A stretch of 64,000 bases of DNA from Sneathiella sedimenti (GTDB lineage Bacteria; Pseudomonadota; Alphaproteobacteria; Sneathiellales; Sneathiellaceae), in the NCBI RefSeq assembly GCF_017313765.1, contig NZ_JAFLNC010000006.1:62001-126000 (forward strand), in the 5' to 3' direction. Made by a program: the position numbers and the translations under genes. This document shows, piece after piece, positions 54,424 through 62,053 of this stretch; within the stretch, counting starts at the first letter, position 1, and the number at the start of each line of letters is the position of its first letter. A model generated the notes under the pieces. The model was not told the origin of the DNA. It worked only from the letters and a program-made list of their open reading frames with translations, and did not search any database.

Positions 54424-55296
54424 ATGGAAAAAGTAAACGAGAATATCGAGACTGTCTCGGTCTGGATTGAAATAGTGACCGACTTCGCGGTCGAGTATGG
54501 ATTTCAAATATTAGGTGCCGTTGTATTCTTGCTGATCGGCCTGCTCGTCGCGAACTGGATTGGCAACAAGCTGATCGGTCTGGCGCAGGCAAAGAATATT
54601 GACGTCACCCTCTCCCAGTTTCTGGGAAGTGTTGTCAAGGCCGTGTTGATCGTTATCCTGATCATCATCACGCTCGGCAACTTCGGCGTAAGTATAGCGC
54701 CGCTGATTGCGCTCGCCGGTGCCGTTACGTTCGGCGCAACACTCGCCTTGCAGGGACCAATATCCAATTTCGGGGCAGGCATTGCGATTATCCTGACCCG
54801 ACCTTTCGTGATCGGCAATGTCATTACTGTCCAGGGGGTAAGCGGGGTTGTTGACCGGATCACCCTGGGCATTACTTTCCTGACCGGAGAGGACGGGGAG
54901 CAGATCGCGGTGCCAAACAAGGAGATTGTCGGTCAGGTCATTGTCAATTCAATGGAAGTTCGGATAGTCGAGAGCAATTTCTGCGTTGCCGCCGATGTAG
55001 ATCCAAAACAGATCGTCAAGCTGGTACAGGAAGCCCTCGCCAAGGTCGTGGTTGATGAGAATACCCCGCAGCCACAAGTCGGCATTCAGGATTTCACCTA
55101 TGGCGGCCTTGTCATCGGCACACGTGTCTGGGTTCCGGGCCTTCAGTATTTTGAGGATAGATATGTCATTAACGCGGCGATATATGATTGTCTGCAGGAA
55201 AATGGCATCGAATTGATGAAGTTTGGGGGAACAAGTCTTGCCCTCCCCCGCCTTAATGAAGGTACAGGTCCGGCGAAACCACCGCCGATTTTATAA
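54424..55296 (+). CDS. mscS: Small-conductance mechanosensitive ion channel (MscS family)
   Basis: A 290-residue MscS-type channel. Three transmembrane helices lie near 27-48, 65-85 and 92-125; the third, pore-lining one is Gly/Ala-rich (GAVTFGATLALQGPISNFGAG), as required for gating. The cytoplasmic beta domain begins RPFVIGNVITVQGVSGVVDRITLG, with the typical IAVPNKEIVGQVIVN. A C-terminal cage domain follows, ending in a Pro-rich tail. It protects against hypo-osmotic shock by releasing solutes. Size is that of E. coli MscS. It forms a probable operon with the upstream AsmA-like gene. Confidence 0.93.
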   Translation: MEKVNENIETVSVWIEIVTDFAVEYGFQILGAVVFLLIGLLVANWIGNKLIGLAQAKNIDVTLSQFLGSVVKAVLIVILIIITLGNFGVSIAPLIALAGAVTFGATLALQGPISNFGAGIAIILTRPFVIGNVITVQGVSGVVDRITLGITFLTGEDGEQIAVPNKEIVGQVIVNSMEVRIVESNFCVAADVDPKQIVKLVQEALAKVVVDENTPQPQVGIQDFTYGGLVIGTRVWVPGLQYFEDRYVINAAIYDCLQENGIELMKFGGTSLALPRLNEGTGPAKPPPIL

Positions 55297-55399
55297 CGGT
55301 CGCTGTGATATAGTTTTATGCATGACAACCAAATTTCCGATAACAATCATATCCGTTCCCAGATAGAATGGATGGCAACGGGAACAGGGATCAAATCAA

Positions 55400-55540
55400 A
55401 TGAGATACGTTTTTATTGCAAGCACGGCACTCCTCCTTATGGGCTGCGCAAATTTTTCGGTCGATAACCCCAACCCCTACAGCACATATAACTACGAATA
55501 TTTCGATTGCTGCCAGCAGGGCAATAGACAACGTCCATAA
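55400..55540 (+). CDS. Small lipoprotein (46 residues)
   Basis: An ATG with AGGGA nine bases upstream opens a 46-codon frame. The peptide starts RYVFIASTALLLMGCANFS, a signal sequence with lipobox LLMGC and Cys16 as the lipidated residue. The mature part is 31 residues, rich in Asn, Tyr and Gln with a Cys-Cys pair (NYEYFDCCQQGNRQ). It is too short for an enzyme. It lies in the gap between the MscS gene and the DUF3237 gene and may share their transcript. I do not recognise a family. Confidence 0.72.
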   Translation: MRYVFIASTALLLMGCANFSVDNPNPYSTYNYEYFDCCQQGNRQRP

Positions 55541-55563
55541 AAACAACAACAAAGGATAACGCC

Positions 55564-56022
55564 ATGCCTGAAGTTAAGTTAACCCATGCGTTCGACATGC
55601 AACTCTCCGTTAAAACTCCAATTGCCAATCTCGGGAAAACCCCGCTCGGCGGACGGTTGATCGCGGATGTTACAGGCGGCGATGTCTCCGGCCCGATGCT
55701 TAGCGGTCGCATACTCGGCGGTGCGGACTGGCTTTTGATGCGCGAAGATGACGTCATGCAGCTTGACGTCCGCCTGACAATCGAGGCTGAAGACGGCGCT
55801 CTGATATACGCCCGCTACGAAGGGCTTCGCCATGGACCCAAGGAGGTCATGGACAAGATGGCGCGCGGAGAAGAAGTTGATCCCAGTCAGTTTTACTTTC
55901 GCGTTTCACCGCGCTTCGAGACCTCTTCCGCCTCGCATCTGTGGCTGAACAAGCACCTCTTTCTCGCTACCGGTGAACGTAACGCTCAAGGACCGAAATA
56001 CAGCGTTTTCAAAGTAGAATAG
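55564..56022 (+). CDS. DUF3237 family protein
   Basis: A 152-residue soluble protein matching DUF3237, a beta-barrel family often found near aromatic or xenobiotic degradation genes. Blocks seen are HAFDMQLSVKTPIANLGKTP, GGRLIADVTGGDVSGPMLSG and GGADWLLMREDDVMQLDVRL, with YARYEGLRHGP and YFRVSPRFETSS after. No catalytic residues are established. AAGGATAACGCC precedes the ATG. It converges on the lipoprotein gene 11 bases downstream. Confidence 0.85.
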   Translation: MPEVKLTHAFDMQLSVKTPIANLGKTPLGGRLIADVTGGDVSGPMLSGRILGGADWLLMREDDVMQLDVRLTIEAEDGALIYARYEGLRHGPKEVMDKMARGEEVDPSQFYFRVSPRFETSSASHLWLNKHLFLATGERNAQGPKYSVFKVE

Positions 56023-56033
56023 GCTTAACCACC

Positions 56034-56657
56034 TTATTCACAGGATCCGTCCCAGGGAATACTGACAAATATTGTTTTCCCATTGACGCCCGGGAAGTCT
56101 TCGAACAACGCATCCAGAACCTCGTCGAACACTCCGGCAAGTGTCGGGCATCGACCGGCGGACTGCGCGCGTCCTTCGTAGATTCGAACTGGTGCCGATG
56201 AGCCCGCCGACTTGCCTTCGACAATATCTATTGCAATGAACCGATTATACTCAACCCAGGTTTGCGTGTTATAGGTCCGGCCAATCGAGCCACCGTAATA
56301 TGGCCCGCTGCCTCCAAACACGCCTATCCCCATGGTTCCAAACATGGGGGAAGAGGAGGTTGAAGAACGCGGCTCCGTTCCGTCAACGCCATAGCTCACG
56401 TAAGCGATATAATCCGGATCGGGGAGATCTTCCCTTACGACAAAGCCAACCAGCCTAAGCTTGTCGGCAATTTTTGGGCGGTAATTCAGGAATTCAAGGC
56501 TCGATTCCTTGGCCTGCGGATGGGCCCGCACCACAATTGTCTTTCCATTGATGCCGGAAAGCTCTGGCGTGTAAAAGGCGGTTACATTTGCTTCCACCGT
56601 CGGGTTGGCACAACCTGCCAGCAGCATACCGGCAATGAATAGAATTAAGACCCTCAT
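56034..56657 (-). CDS. DUF4136-like lipoprotein
   Basis: A 207-residue precursor. The signal peptide RVLILFIAGMLLAGCANPT has a clear lipobox (LAGC, Cys15). The mature part has VTAFYTPELSGINGKTIVVR, IADKLRLVGFVVREDLPDPD and a Gly/Ser-rich SSPMFGTMGIGVFGGSGPYY loop, then EYNRFIAIDIVEG. This resembles DUF4136 lipoproteins of the outer membrane, whose function is unknown. The ATG at 56657 follows GGAGCGAACTT; a longer 29-codon extension is not credible. It is transcribed on its own. Confidence 0.82.
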   Translation of the reverse strand: MRVLILFIAGMLLAGCANPTVEANVTAFYTPELSGINGKTIVVRAHPQAKESSLEFLNYRPKIADKLRLVGFVVREDLPDPDYIAYVSYGVDGTEPRSSTSSSPMFGTMGIGVFGGSGPYYGGSIGRTYNTQTWVEYNRFIAIDIVEGKSAGSSAPVRIYEGRAQSAGRCPTLAGVFDEVLDALFEDFPGVNGKTIFVSIPWDGSCE

Positions 56658-57000
56658 AAGTTCGCTCCAAAATCTTCCTGATCGGAATAGTCCTTTAACA
56701 TTGTTCACGCGGGACCCGCAATCAACAAGAGGCTGCCCAAACAATTAGCTTTTTAACGGGGTTTACCCGAAATTGTGTTAACCATATCCGGCAATTATTT
56801 TTACTTTTCGACTAATTATCGATATAATTTTTTTGACAGGTTTTTTTGGGATATTTTCCCAATCGCGTGATCATAGCACCAAGACAATCGCGAATAGCAG
56901 CGTCGACTGTCACAACCGACGAAAAGGAGCTACAGTCGGACATTATTTTTAACCGATTGTTATATTATATAATTTTCGGCACAAGAGAGGCGGCATTAAA
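56658..57000. other. AT-rich intergenic stretch
   Basis: These 343 bases between two divergent genes are clearly more AT-rich than the neighbourhood, with T-runs around 56828-56847. A TTGACA occurs at 56833, but no well-spaced -10 box follows. The short palindrome GGGATATTTTCCC lies at 56848-56860. No gene or RNA is recognised. Confidence 0.4.
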
Positions 57001-57543
57001 ATGAATGTTGATGTAATTGGCAAACCCGCATTTCTGACAGACATTAAATACGGTGATTTTTTCTACACGCAGATTGGCGAGCGGATATATCCCTGCCTTA
57101 AAACCTTTATGGTCAAAAATGATACAGATATCATCGATTATGTGGTTTCTTTCATGCCTTCGGATAGAGACAGAACCCACCTTCCACGATTAATGGAAGA
57201 GCGTAATCTGACGGCCAAGACTGCCTACCGCGTCTCGTCTCCTGTCTTTCGCTCCCTCATCGTCGAGAGCTCGTTATTGATGGATATCGAGTATTGGCCC
57301 AAGCCGGGAATCGTCATTGAGAGCTCAGACGCGACCTATCTCACGATTAAGTCAGGTCCCATGCCGCACGGGCTGATGTATCTGAACATTAATACAGGCG
57401 AACTGGTCGCGTCATCGCCAAAAGCACCCTTCGTCTTTGTCATGGAATGGAAGATCGTTCTGCAGCAGGGCGGCGGTGAACAAACACTTATCCGTTTTCC
57501 TCTTGGAAGCCCGACTTTGCTGAAAAATACCGCGGTACAATAA
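57001..57543 (+). CDS. Hypothetical protein of unknown function
   Basis: A 180-residue soluble protein that I do not recognise. It is rich in beta-strand (NVDVIGKPAFLTDIKYGDFF, EYWPKPGIVIESSDATYLTI, LMYLNINTGELVASS) with no signal peptide or membrane helix. No catalytic motif stands out. GAGAGG lies upstream of the ATG with a slightly long spacing. An AT-rich upstream region and a following terminator make it a single-gene transcript. Such orphan genes are sometimes recently acquired, but codon use looks ordinary by eye. Confidence 0.72.
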   Translation: MNVDVIGKPAFLTDIKYGDFFYTQIGERIYPCLKTFMVKNDTDIIDYVVSFMPSDRDRTHLPRLMEERNLTAKTAYRVSSPVFRSLIVESSLLMDIEYWPKPGIVIESSDATYLTIKSGPMPHGLMYLNINTGELVASSPKAPFVFVMEWKIVLQQGGGEQTLIRFPLGSPTLLKNTAVQ

Positions 57544-57611
57544 TGCTGAAATTACGCTGGAATTGATAGTGCGGTTACGGCACCGGATATGGCACCATAT
57601 CTGAAACAACG

Positions 57612-57646
57612 AGCGGTCGGGACGAAAACTTCTACCGCTTTTTTTT
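57612..57646 (+). terminator. Rho-independent terminator after the hypothetical gene
   Basis: AGCGGT pairs with ACCGCT around a 16-base loop and is followed at once by a run of eight T. The stem is only six base pairs, but the T-run is strong. It lies between the orphan gene and tRNA-Val, which is on the opposite strand. Confidence 0.75.
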
Positions 57647-57670
57647 GTGTCTAAATCAAAGTCTTGGGAA

Positions 57671-57747
57671 TGGTGGGCGTAACAAGATTCGAACTTGTGA
57701 CCTCTGCGATGTCAACACAGCGCTCTAACCAACTGAGCTATACGCCC
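57671..57747 (-). tRNA. tRNA-Val (GAC anticodon)
   Basis: On the minus strand a complete 77-base cloverleaf: acceptor GGGCGTA with TACGCCC, D-arm GCTC/GAGC, anticodon stem CTGTG/CGCAG around loop TTGACAT (anticodon GAC at 57711-57713), T-arm ACAAG-TTCGAAT-CTTGT, discriminator A and an encoded CCA. It reads the valine codons GTC and GTT. All stems pair; one G-T is present in the anticodon stem. Confidence 0.97.
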
Positions 57748-57855
57748 CTATCTCCGCATCGTTTGCGGCGGGAATTCGCGACTTATAATGCGCCGGGAAG
57801 ACCATTGCAAGCCCTAACTAATTCAGGCAGCGGATAAAGAAAGTTTCTAACTCAG

Positions 57856-58227
57856 TCAGGATATCGCCCGGTCATCCAGGGCGTTCCGCACAGCCTCTAC
57901 CAAGGAATTGAGATGAAACGGCTTCGATAGAACTTTACTCACACCATTTATGGTATCAAGCGCCTCCATCGCCACCGCAGAAAAGCCTGTAATAAAGATG
58001 ACTGGCAGGTTCGGATCTTTGTCCCGGGCATGTCGGGCAAGCTCAATTCCATTCATTCCCGGCATCACGAGATCAGAAATCAGGATATCGACATGACCGA
58101 TCCCGAGTACTGGCAGTGCATCTTCCCCGTCACTGAAAGCGAGAACTTCATGTCCGGCATTTTCGAGACTTCGCGCCAGAAAGGGGCGGAGGTTTTCATC
58201 ATCTTCTGCAAGCAAAATACGCGCCAT
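57856..58227 (-). CDS. cpdR: Response regulator CpdR
   Basis: A 123-residue single receiver domain without output domain. Conserved residues are the acidic pair in LLAEDDENLR, phospho-acceptor Asp52 (LISDLVMPGMNG), FITGFSAVA with the switch Thr, and Lys in KVLSKPFHLN. The sequence is close to Caulobacter CpdR (RILLAEDD, MPxMxGIELARRA, FITGFxAVA, KVLSKPxHL), which in its unphosphorylated state brings ClpXP to the pole and primes degradation of targets such as PdeA. Phosphorylation would come from the CckA-ChpT route, not in this window. The ATG at 58227 is used; an in-frame TTG lies upstream. It is divergent from the N-formylglutamate amidohydrolase gene. Confidence 0.92.
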   Translation of the reverse strand: MARILLAEDDENLRPFLARSLENAGHEVLAFSDGEDALPVLGIGHVDILISDLVMPGMNGIELARHARDKDPNLPVIFITGFSAVAMEALDTINGVSKVLSKPFHLNSLVEAVRNALDDRAIS

Positions 58228-58348
58228 GGCAAAATCTACATAATTGTCATTCAAATACAAACCGGAATTAGACTATACTATTCGAATGAGGCTGGCAAAA
58301 TGAGCCGATATAAATTTTAAACTGGCACTATAGGTGAGCAACTCGATC

Positions 58349-59224
58349 ATGGAGGCCTTTGCATCCCCAGTAAAGATTGATTGGCCCGCGGAATGGCGCA
58401 TTCCCTTTGTGTTTTCGTCCCCCCATAGCGGTCGCAACTATCCGAAAGACTTTATCGACAGTGCAAGACTGGACTGCACAAAGCTGCGCCAGTCTGAGGA
58501 TTTTCTTGTCGATGAGCTGTTTTCTTGCGCCCCTGTCTTTGGCGCACCGCTGCTTTCCGCGGATTTTCCACGCGCCTATTGCGACGCCAATCGTGAAGCC
58601 TTCGAGCTTGACCCGCTTATGTATAAAACGCCACTTCCTGACTATGTGATGACAACCAGCCCCCGGTTGGCCAGCGGGATAGGGACCATACCAAAAGTTG
58701 TTGGCGCCGGGCAGGAAATATATGGCGGCAAACTCGACTTCGAAGACGCACGCCAGCGCATCAATGATTGCTATTTTCCGTATCATCATGCACTTCGCCA
58801 ACTGCTCGAGGCAGGCCGGAAAAAATTCGGCTATATCTATTTGCTCGATTGTCATTCCATGCCAACGGCCAACGCAACACGAGGCAGTTCACTATTCAGG
58901 ACGACCAATCAGAGGCCCGATATAATCCTTGGAAACAGGTACGGCACCTCGTGCGGACCACAATTGTTTGAGGAGGTTTTTACTCGGCTGGAAGCACAAG
59001 GCTATCATGTCGGCCAGAATTCTCCTTATGCAGGCGGGTATATTACGGCCCACTATGGAAACCCGGAGAAGAATATCCATGCCCTGCAGATTGAGATTAA
59101 CCGGGCGCTCTATATGGACCAGAAGAAACTGGAAACAACTGACGGATTTGAGAAACTCAAAAAAGCAATTGCCGGATTCGTACAGGACATGAGTACCGAC
59201 TATAGCTCGTTGTTGACGGCGTAA
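58349..59224 (+). CDS. N-formylglutamate amidohydrolase family protein
   Basis: A 291-residue zinc hydrolase family protein that splits N-formyl-L-glutamate to glutamate and formate in some histidine-degradation routes. Family blocks are FSSPHSGRNYPKDF, FPRAYCDANREAFELDPLMY, YLLDCHSMPTA and the C-terminal ALQIEINRALYMD. His, Asp and Glu in these blocks are likely metal or catalytic residues. No other hut gene is nearby. Relatives sit beside cpdR in other alphaproteobacteria, a link of unknown meaning. AGGTGAG precedes ATG 58349; GTG 58334 is an alternative start. A GNAT gene follows after five bases. Confidence 0.88.
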   Translation: MEAFASPVKIDWPAEWRIPFVFSSPHSGRNYPKDFIDSARLDCTKLRQSEDFLVDELFSCAPVFGAPLLSADFPRAYCDANREAFELDPLMYKTPLPDYVMTTSPRLASGIGTIPKVVGAGQEIYGGKLDFEDARQRINDCYFPYHHALRQLLEAGRKKFGYIYLLDCHSMPTANATRGSSLFRTTNQRPDIILGNRYGTSCGPQLFEEVFTRLEAQGYHVGQNSPYAGGYITAHYGNPEKNIHALQIEINRALYMDQKKLETTDGFEKLKKAIAGFVQDMSTDYSSLLTA

Positions 59225-59229
59225 CGCGG

Positions 59230-59748
59230 ATGAGCTTGCCGAATACAATAAATATCCGTCCCTCAATTTCCGAAGATATTGGCTCAATTACCGATATTTA
59301 CGCGACAAGTGTTCTGACCGGCTTCGGCACTTTTGAAATTGACCCGCCCGATATGATGGAGATCACGGCACGCCGAAACGCGATTTTGGAGCAGCAACTC
59401 CCGTATCTGGTTGCTGAGCAGAACGGCGATGTGGTTGGTTTTGCATATGCCGGTGTATATAGGCCCCGTCCAGCCTATCGAAATACGGTAGAAAATTCCG
59501 TCTATGTTCGCGAAGACGGCCGGAAAAAAGGTGTTGGAAAGGCACTACTTTCCGCACTGATCGAGGAATGCCGGGAGGCCGGCAGGGTCCAGATGGTGGC
59601 GGTCATTGGTGATTCAGGCAATAAAAGTTCTATCAGCCTGCATCTCAGCCTCGGATTTCGACTCGTTGGAATTCTGGAGTCCGTTGGTTATAAGCATGAT
59701 AGATGGCTCGATACCGTGATAATGCAAAAAAATCTGACTGAAGGATAA
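59230..59748 (+). CDS. GNAT acetyltransferase, phosphinothricin acetyltransferase-like
   Basis: A 172-residue GNAT-fold enzyme. It reads INIRPSISEDIGSITDIYA, with FGTFEIDPPDMMEI, then VVGFAYAGVYRPRPAYRNTVENSVYV and the acetyl-CoA loop REDGRKKGVGKALLSALIEE (R/Q-x-x-G-x-G/A). This is the bar/phosphinothricin and methionine sulfone acetyltransferase type (MddA). The physiological substrate may be methionine sulfone or sulfoximine. The gene starts five bases after the stop of the amidohydrolase gene, so the two are likely co-transcribed. Confidence 0.88.
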   Translation: MSLPNTINIRPSISEDIGSITDIYATSVLTGFGTFEIDPPDMMEITARRNAILEQQLPYLVAEQNGDVVGFAYAGVYRPRPAYRNTVENSVYVREDGRKKGVGKALLSALIEECREAGRVQMVAVIGDSGNKSSISLHLSLGFRLVGILESVGYKHDRWLDTVIMQKNLTEG

Positions 59749-59790
59749 AACTGGCGCGGAATTTGCTCCTCTTAAGGCAGGAGGATGTAA

Positions 59791-60492
59791 ATGCGTATAT
59801 TAACCTGGTCACTTGCTTTAATTCTGTTTGCTCTGCAAACACCGGTATCCGAGGCGGCAAGCGTGATTGCCACTGAACCGCAATACGCAGAAACCTGCGG
59901 CAAAGCGGTAACTGCGGCTGAGCGCGCGCACCGCCTTCCCAAGCGGCTTCTGACTGCCGTTTCCCTAACTGAAAGCGGTCACTGGCACAAGGAGAAGCAG
60001 GAAATGATTGCCTGGCCCTGGACTGTTTATGCCGAGGGACGGGGGAGATATCTGCCGAGCAAGGCTGCTGCTATACAGGAAGTGAAGGCGCTAAAGGCGA
60101 AAGGCGTCAGGAATATAGATGTCGGTTGCATGCAGGTTAATCTCCACTATCATCCGGATGCGTTCGAGGATCTGGACGCCGCACTCGACCCCAAGCAGAA
60201 TACGCTCTATGCCGCAAAACTACTGAAGAGTCTCAGAGAAGAAAGTCGTTCATGGAATACGGCAATCGCCCACTATCATTCCCGTACCCACAAATATAAC
60301 GTTCCGTATCGGCAGAAAGTCCTGAAAATCTGGCAGAAGGAGCGGCGCAAAGACACGGAAGCCAGAATGGCGGCCGCACGCGAGGCTTACCAGCTTAAAC
60401 GGGAACAGCTGGCCGAACGAATCAAGGAGGCGAGCCAGCGCCGCTTCACGCAGGAAAACAAGCAAAAGCTGGCGATGAGCCCGTCGTCGTAA
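59791..60492 (+). CDS. Lytic transglycosylase (SLT domain) protein
   Basis: A 233-residue exported protein with a signal peptide (cleavage near SEAAS, residue 23). The soluble lytic transglycosylase domain has catalytic Glu61 in AVSLTESGHW, GCMQVNLHYHPDAF and AIAHYHSRT. The enzyme cuts the glycan of peptidoglycan between MurNAc and GlcNAc, leaving anhydro-MurNAc. The C-terminal 60 residues are a basic, helical extension. AGGAGGATGTAA precedes the ATG. Similar small enzymes assist flagellar or secretion machinery insertion, but no such genes are near. Confidence 0.88.
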   Translation: MRILTWSLALILFALQTPVSEAASVIATEPQYAETCGKAVTAAERAHRLPKRLLTAVSLTESGHWHKEKQEMIAWPWTVYAEGRGRYLPSKAAAIQEVKALKAKGVRNIDVGCMQVNLHYHPDAFEDLDAALDPKQNTLYAAKLLKSLREESRSWNTAIAHYHSRTHKYNVPYRQKVLKIWQKERRKDTEARMAAAREAYQLKREQLAERIKEASQRRFTQENKQKLAMSPSS

Positions 60493-60498
60493 TCGACG

Positions 60499-61557
60499 TC
60501 ACAGCTCCCCTTCCCAGTTACGTAAAGCCTCTTTCCGCTCAAGTCCCCATCGGTATCCATGCAGCTTGCCATCAGTGCCGATAACCCGATGGCAGGGAAC
60601 AATGAGAGAAACCGGATTTGTGGCACAGGCACGTCCTACCGCCCGCGCCGATTTTGGTGCCCCCAAGTCCATTGCCAACTCGCGATATGTCTTCGTTTTA
60701 CCGGGTCCGATCTGGAGGAGCGCCTGCCAGACACGTCGCTGAAACGCTGTACCGTACATATCAAGCGGGATCTCCGGTAGAGCGGCAGACTGCTCTTGCA
60801 GAAAATCAACGATTGCTTTGGTCCAGTCCGCAAGCTGCCCAACATCGACCGCGATTTCTGCCTTGGGAAACTCGCGCTCCAACTCGTCAAGAAGTTTAGC
60901 TTTGTCGTCGCCGAAATAGACAGCACAAACCCCCTGACGCGTACCGGCCACCAGCATCAGACCAAGAAAACATTCTGCAAATGCATAGGCGATTTCCGCC
61001 CCCGCACCGCCCTTGGCATAGGAGGCGGGTGTCATGCCAAGACGCGCATGCGCCTTTTCATACAGCCGGGACGCAGAGCCAAATCCAGCACCATAGGCAG
61101 CTTCGGAAACAGTTTCTCCGGCCTTTACATTTTCCTTGAACGCAATCGTCCGGCGATTGTCGTAATAGTCTATCGGGGAAATGCCGAGGATTTTCTTGAA
61201 ACTACGGGAGAGATGGTCCTCGCTATATCCCGTCTCGTTCGCCAGCCAACCAAGCGTCAGCTTTTCGTTCGTATACTCGCGGATATGCCGCTCCACTAAC
61301 TGACAGATCTGGCGGGTGAGCGACAATCCGGGATCAACGATTTTCACCAGATCCGGCCGACACCGACGACAGGCACGAAAGCCTTCGGCCTCCGCGAGCT
61401 CCGGCACGTCAAAAAACCGTACATTCTCCGGTTTGGGATTCCGTGCGGGACAGGAGGGCCGGCAGTAGATACCTGTCGACGTTACACCATAAACAAACCT
61501 GCCATCTTCATTCTTGTCGCGGATCATGACCGCGTTCAGTCTTGCTTCATTGGTCAT
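60499..61557 (-). CDS. ada: Ada, methyltransferase and transcriptional activator
   Basis: A 352-residue bifunctional adaptive-response protein. The N-terminal zinc domain has Cys32 and Cys36 (YCRPSCPAR) with Cys63 and Cys66 (CRRCRPDLV); Cys32 should accept methyl from phosphotriesters. The central AraC-type helix-turn-helix (about 85-180) has LGWLANETGYSEDHLSRSFK. The C-terminal domain is an O6-methylguanine methyltransferase with acceptor Cys322 in LIVPCHRVIG. All parts are intact, so both repair and activation should work. It is convergent with the lytic transglycosylase gene. No alkB is adjacent, though tag is in the window. Confidence 0.94.
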   Translation of the reverse strand: MTNEARLNAVMIRDKNEDGRFVYGVTSTGIYCRPSCPARNPKPENVRFFDVPELAEAEGFRACRRCRPDLVKIVDPGLSLTRQICQLVERHIREYTNEKLTLGWLANETGYSEDHLSRSFKKILGISPIDYYDNRRTIAFKENVKAGETVSEAAYGAGFGSASRLYEKAHARLGMTPASYAKGGAGAEIAYAFAECFLGLMLVAGTRQGVCAVYFGDDKAKLLDELEREFPKAEIAVDVGQLADWTKAIVDFLQEQSAALPEIPLDMYGTAFQRRVWQALLQIGPGKTKTYRELAMDLGAPKSARAVGRACATNPVSLIVPCHRVIGTDGKLHGYRWGLERKEALRNWEGEL

Positions 61558-61658
61558 TTTTTAAGCCCATCTCAATTACATTGAGAGGTAATTTAGACAA
61601 TCCGGCAAATACAGACTATCCGATTCCCGCGATGATATCGCCCCTGCGATTCTTGAGA

Positions 61659-61925
61659 TCAGGTTGCTGTTTCCTCCAACTTGGGCTCGCCCTCCGACTC
61701 ATCCTTATCGGGGTTTTTCCGGCGAATAATGATATCCCCGTTTTCATTCATTGTCGGCGCTTCATACTGCGGTATTGATGAAATAAACGCCCCCAAGGCG
61801 TCCATGAGCTTAGTAATACCCTGAAGCGCCATATTTTCAGGATCATCCTTCTTTTCGTCCGCCAGAGCTGGCGGCGTGAAAATGAAAAAAGCAGTAACCG
61901 TTGAAGCCAAAATGACCCGTTTCAT
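61659..61925 (-). CDS. Small exported protein of unknown function
   Basis: An 88-residue precursor. The signal peptide KRVILASTVTAFFIFTPPALA is followed by a 65-residue mature part that is acidic, with ENMALQGITKLMDALGAFIS as an amphipathic helix and a charged, disordered end (RRKNPDKDESEGEPKLEE). GGAGGG lies seven bases before the ATG at 61925. I do not recognise the family; short periplasmic proteins with this LMDALGAFISSIPQYEAP-like pattern occur elsewhere in alphaproteobacteria, as far as I recall. No operon partner. Confidence 0.75.
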   Translation of the reverse strand: MKRVILASTVTAFFIFTPPALADEKKDDPENMALQGITKLMDALGAFISSIPQYEAPTMNENGDIIIRRKNPDKDESEGEPKLEETAT

Positions 61926-62053
61926 CGCAAAACCCTCCGGCGTGATTTGAATGCCCGATTTCTTTAATGTAGGGAATTCCATGGCAAATACACTGATTTA
62001 TCATAATATAGTCTGCGCAAAGAGTATTAGAAGCATGAGAAGAAGGTTTGGCA

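Noticed and set aside
56833-56857. TTGACA followed by TATTTT as a promoter for the orphan gene
   Set aside because: The spacer is only about 13 bases, too short for a sigma-70 promoter.
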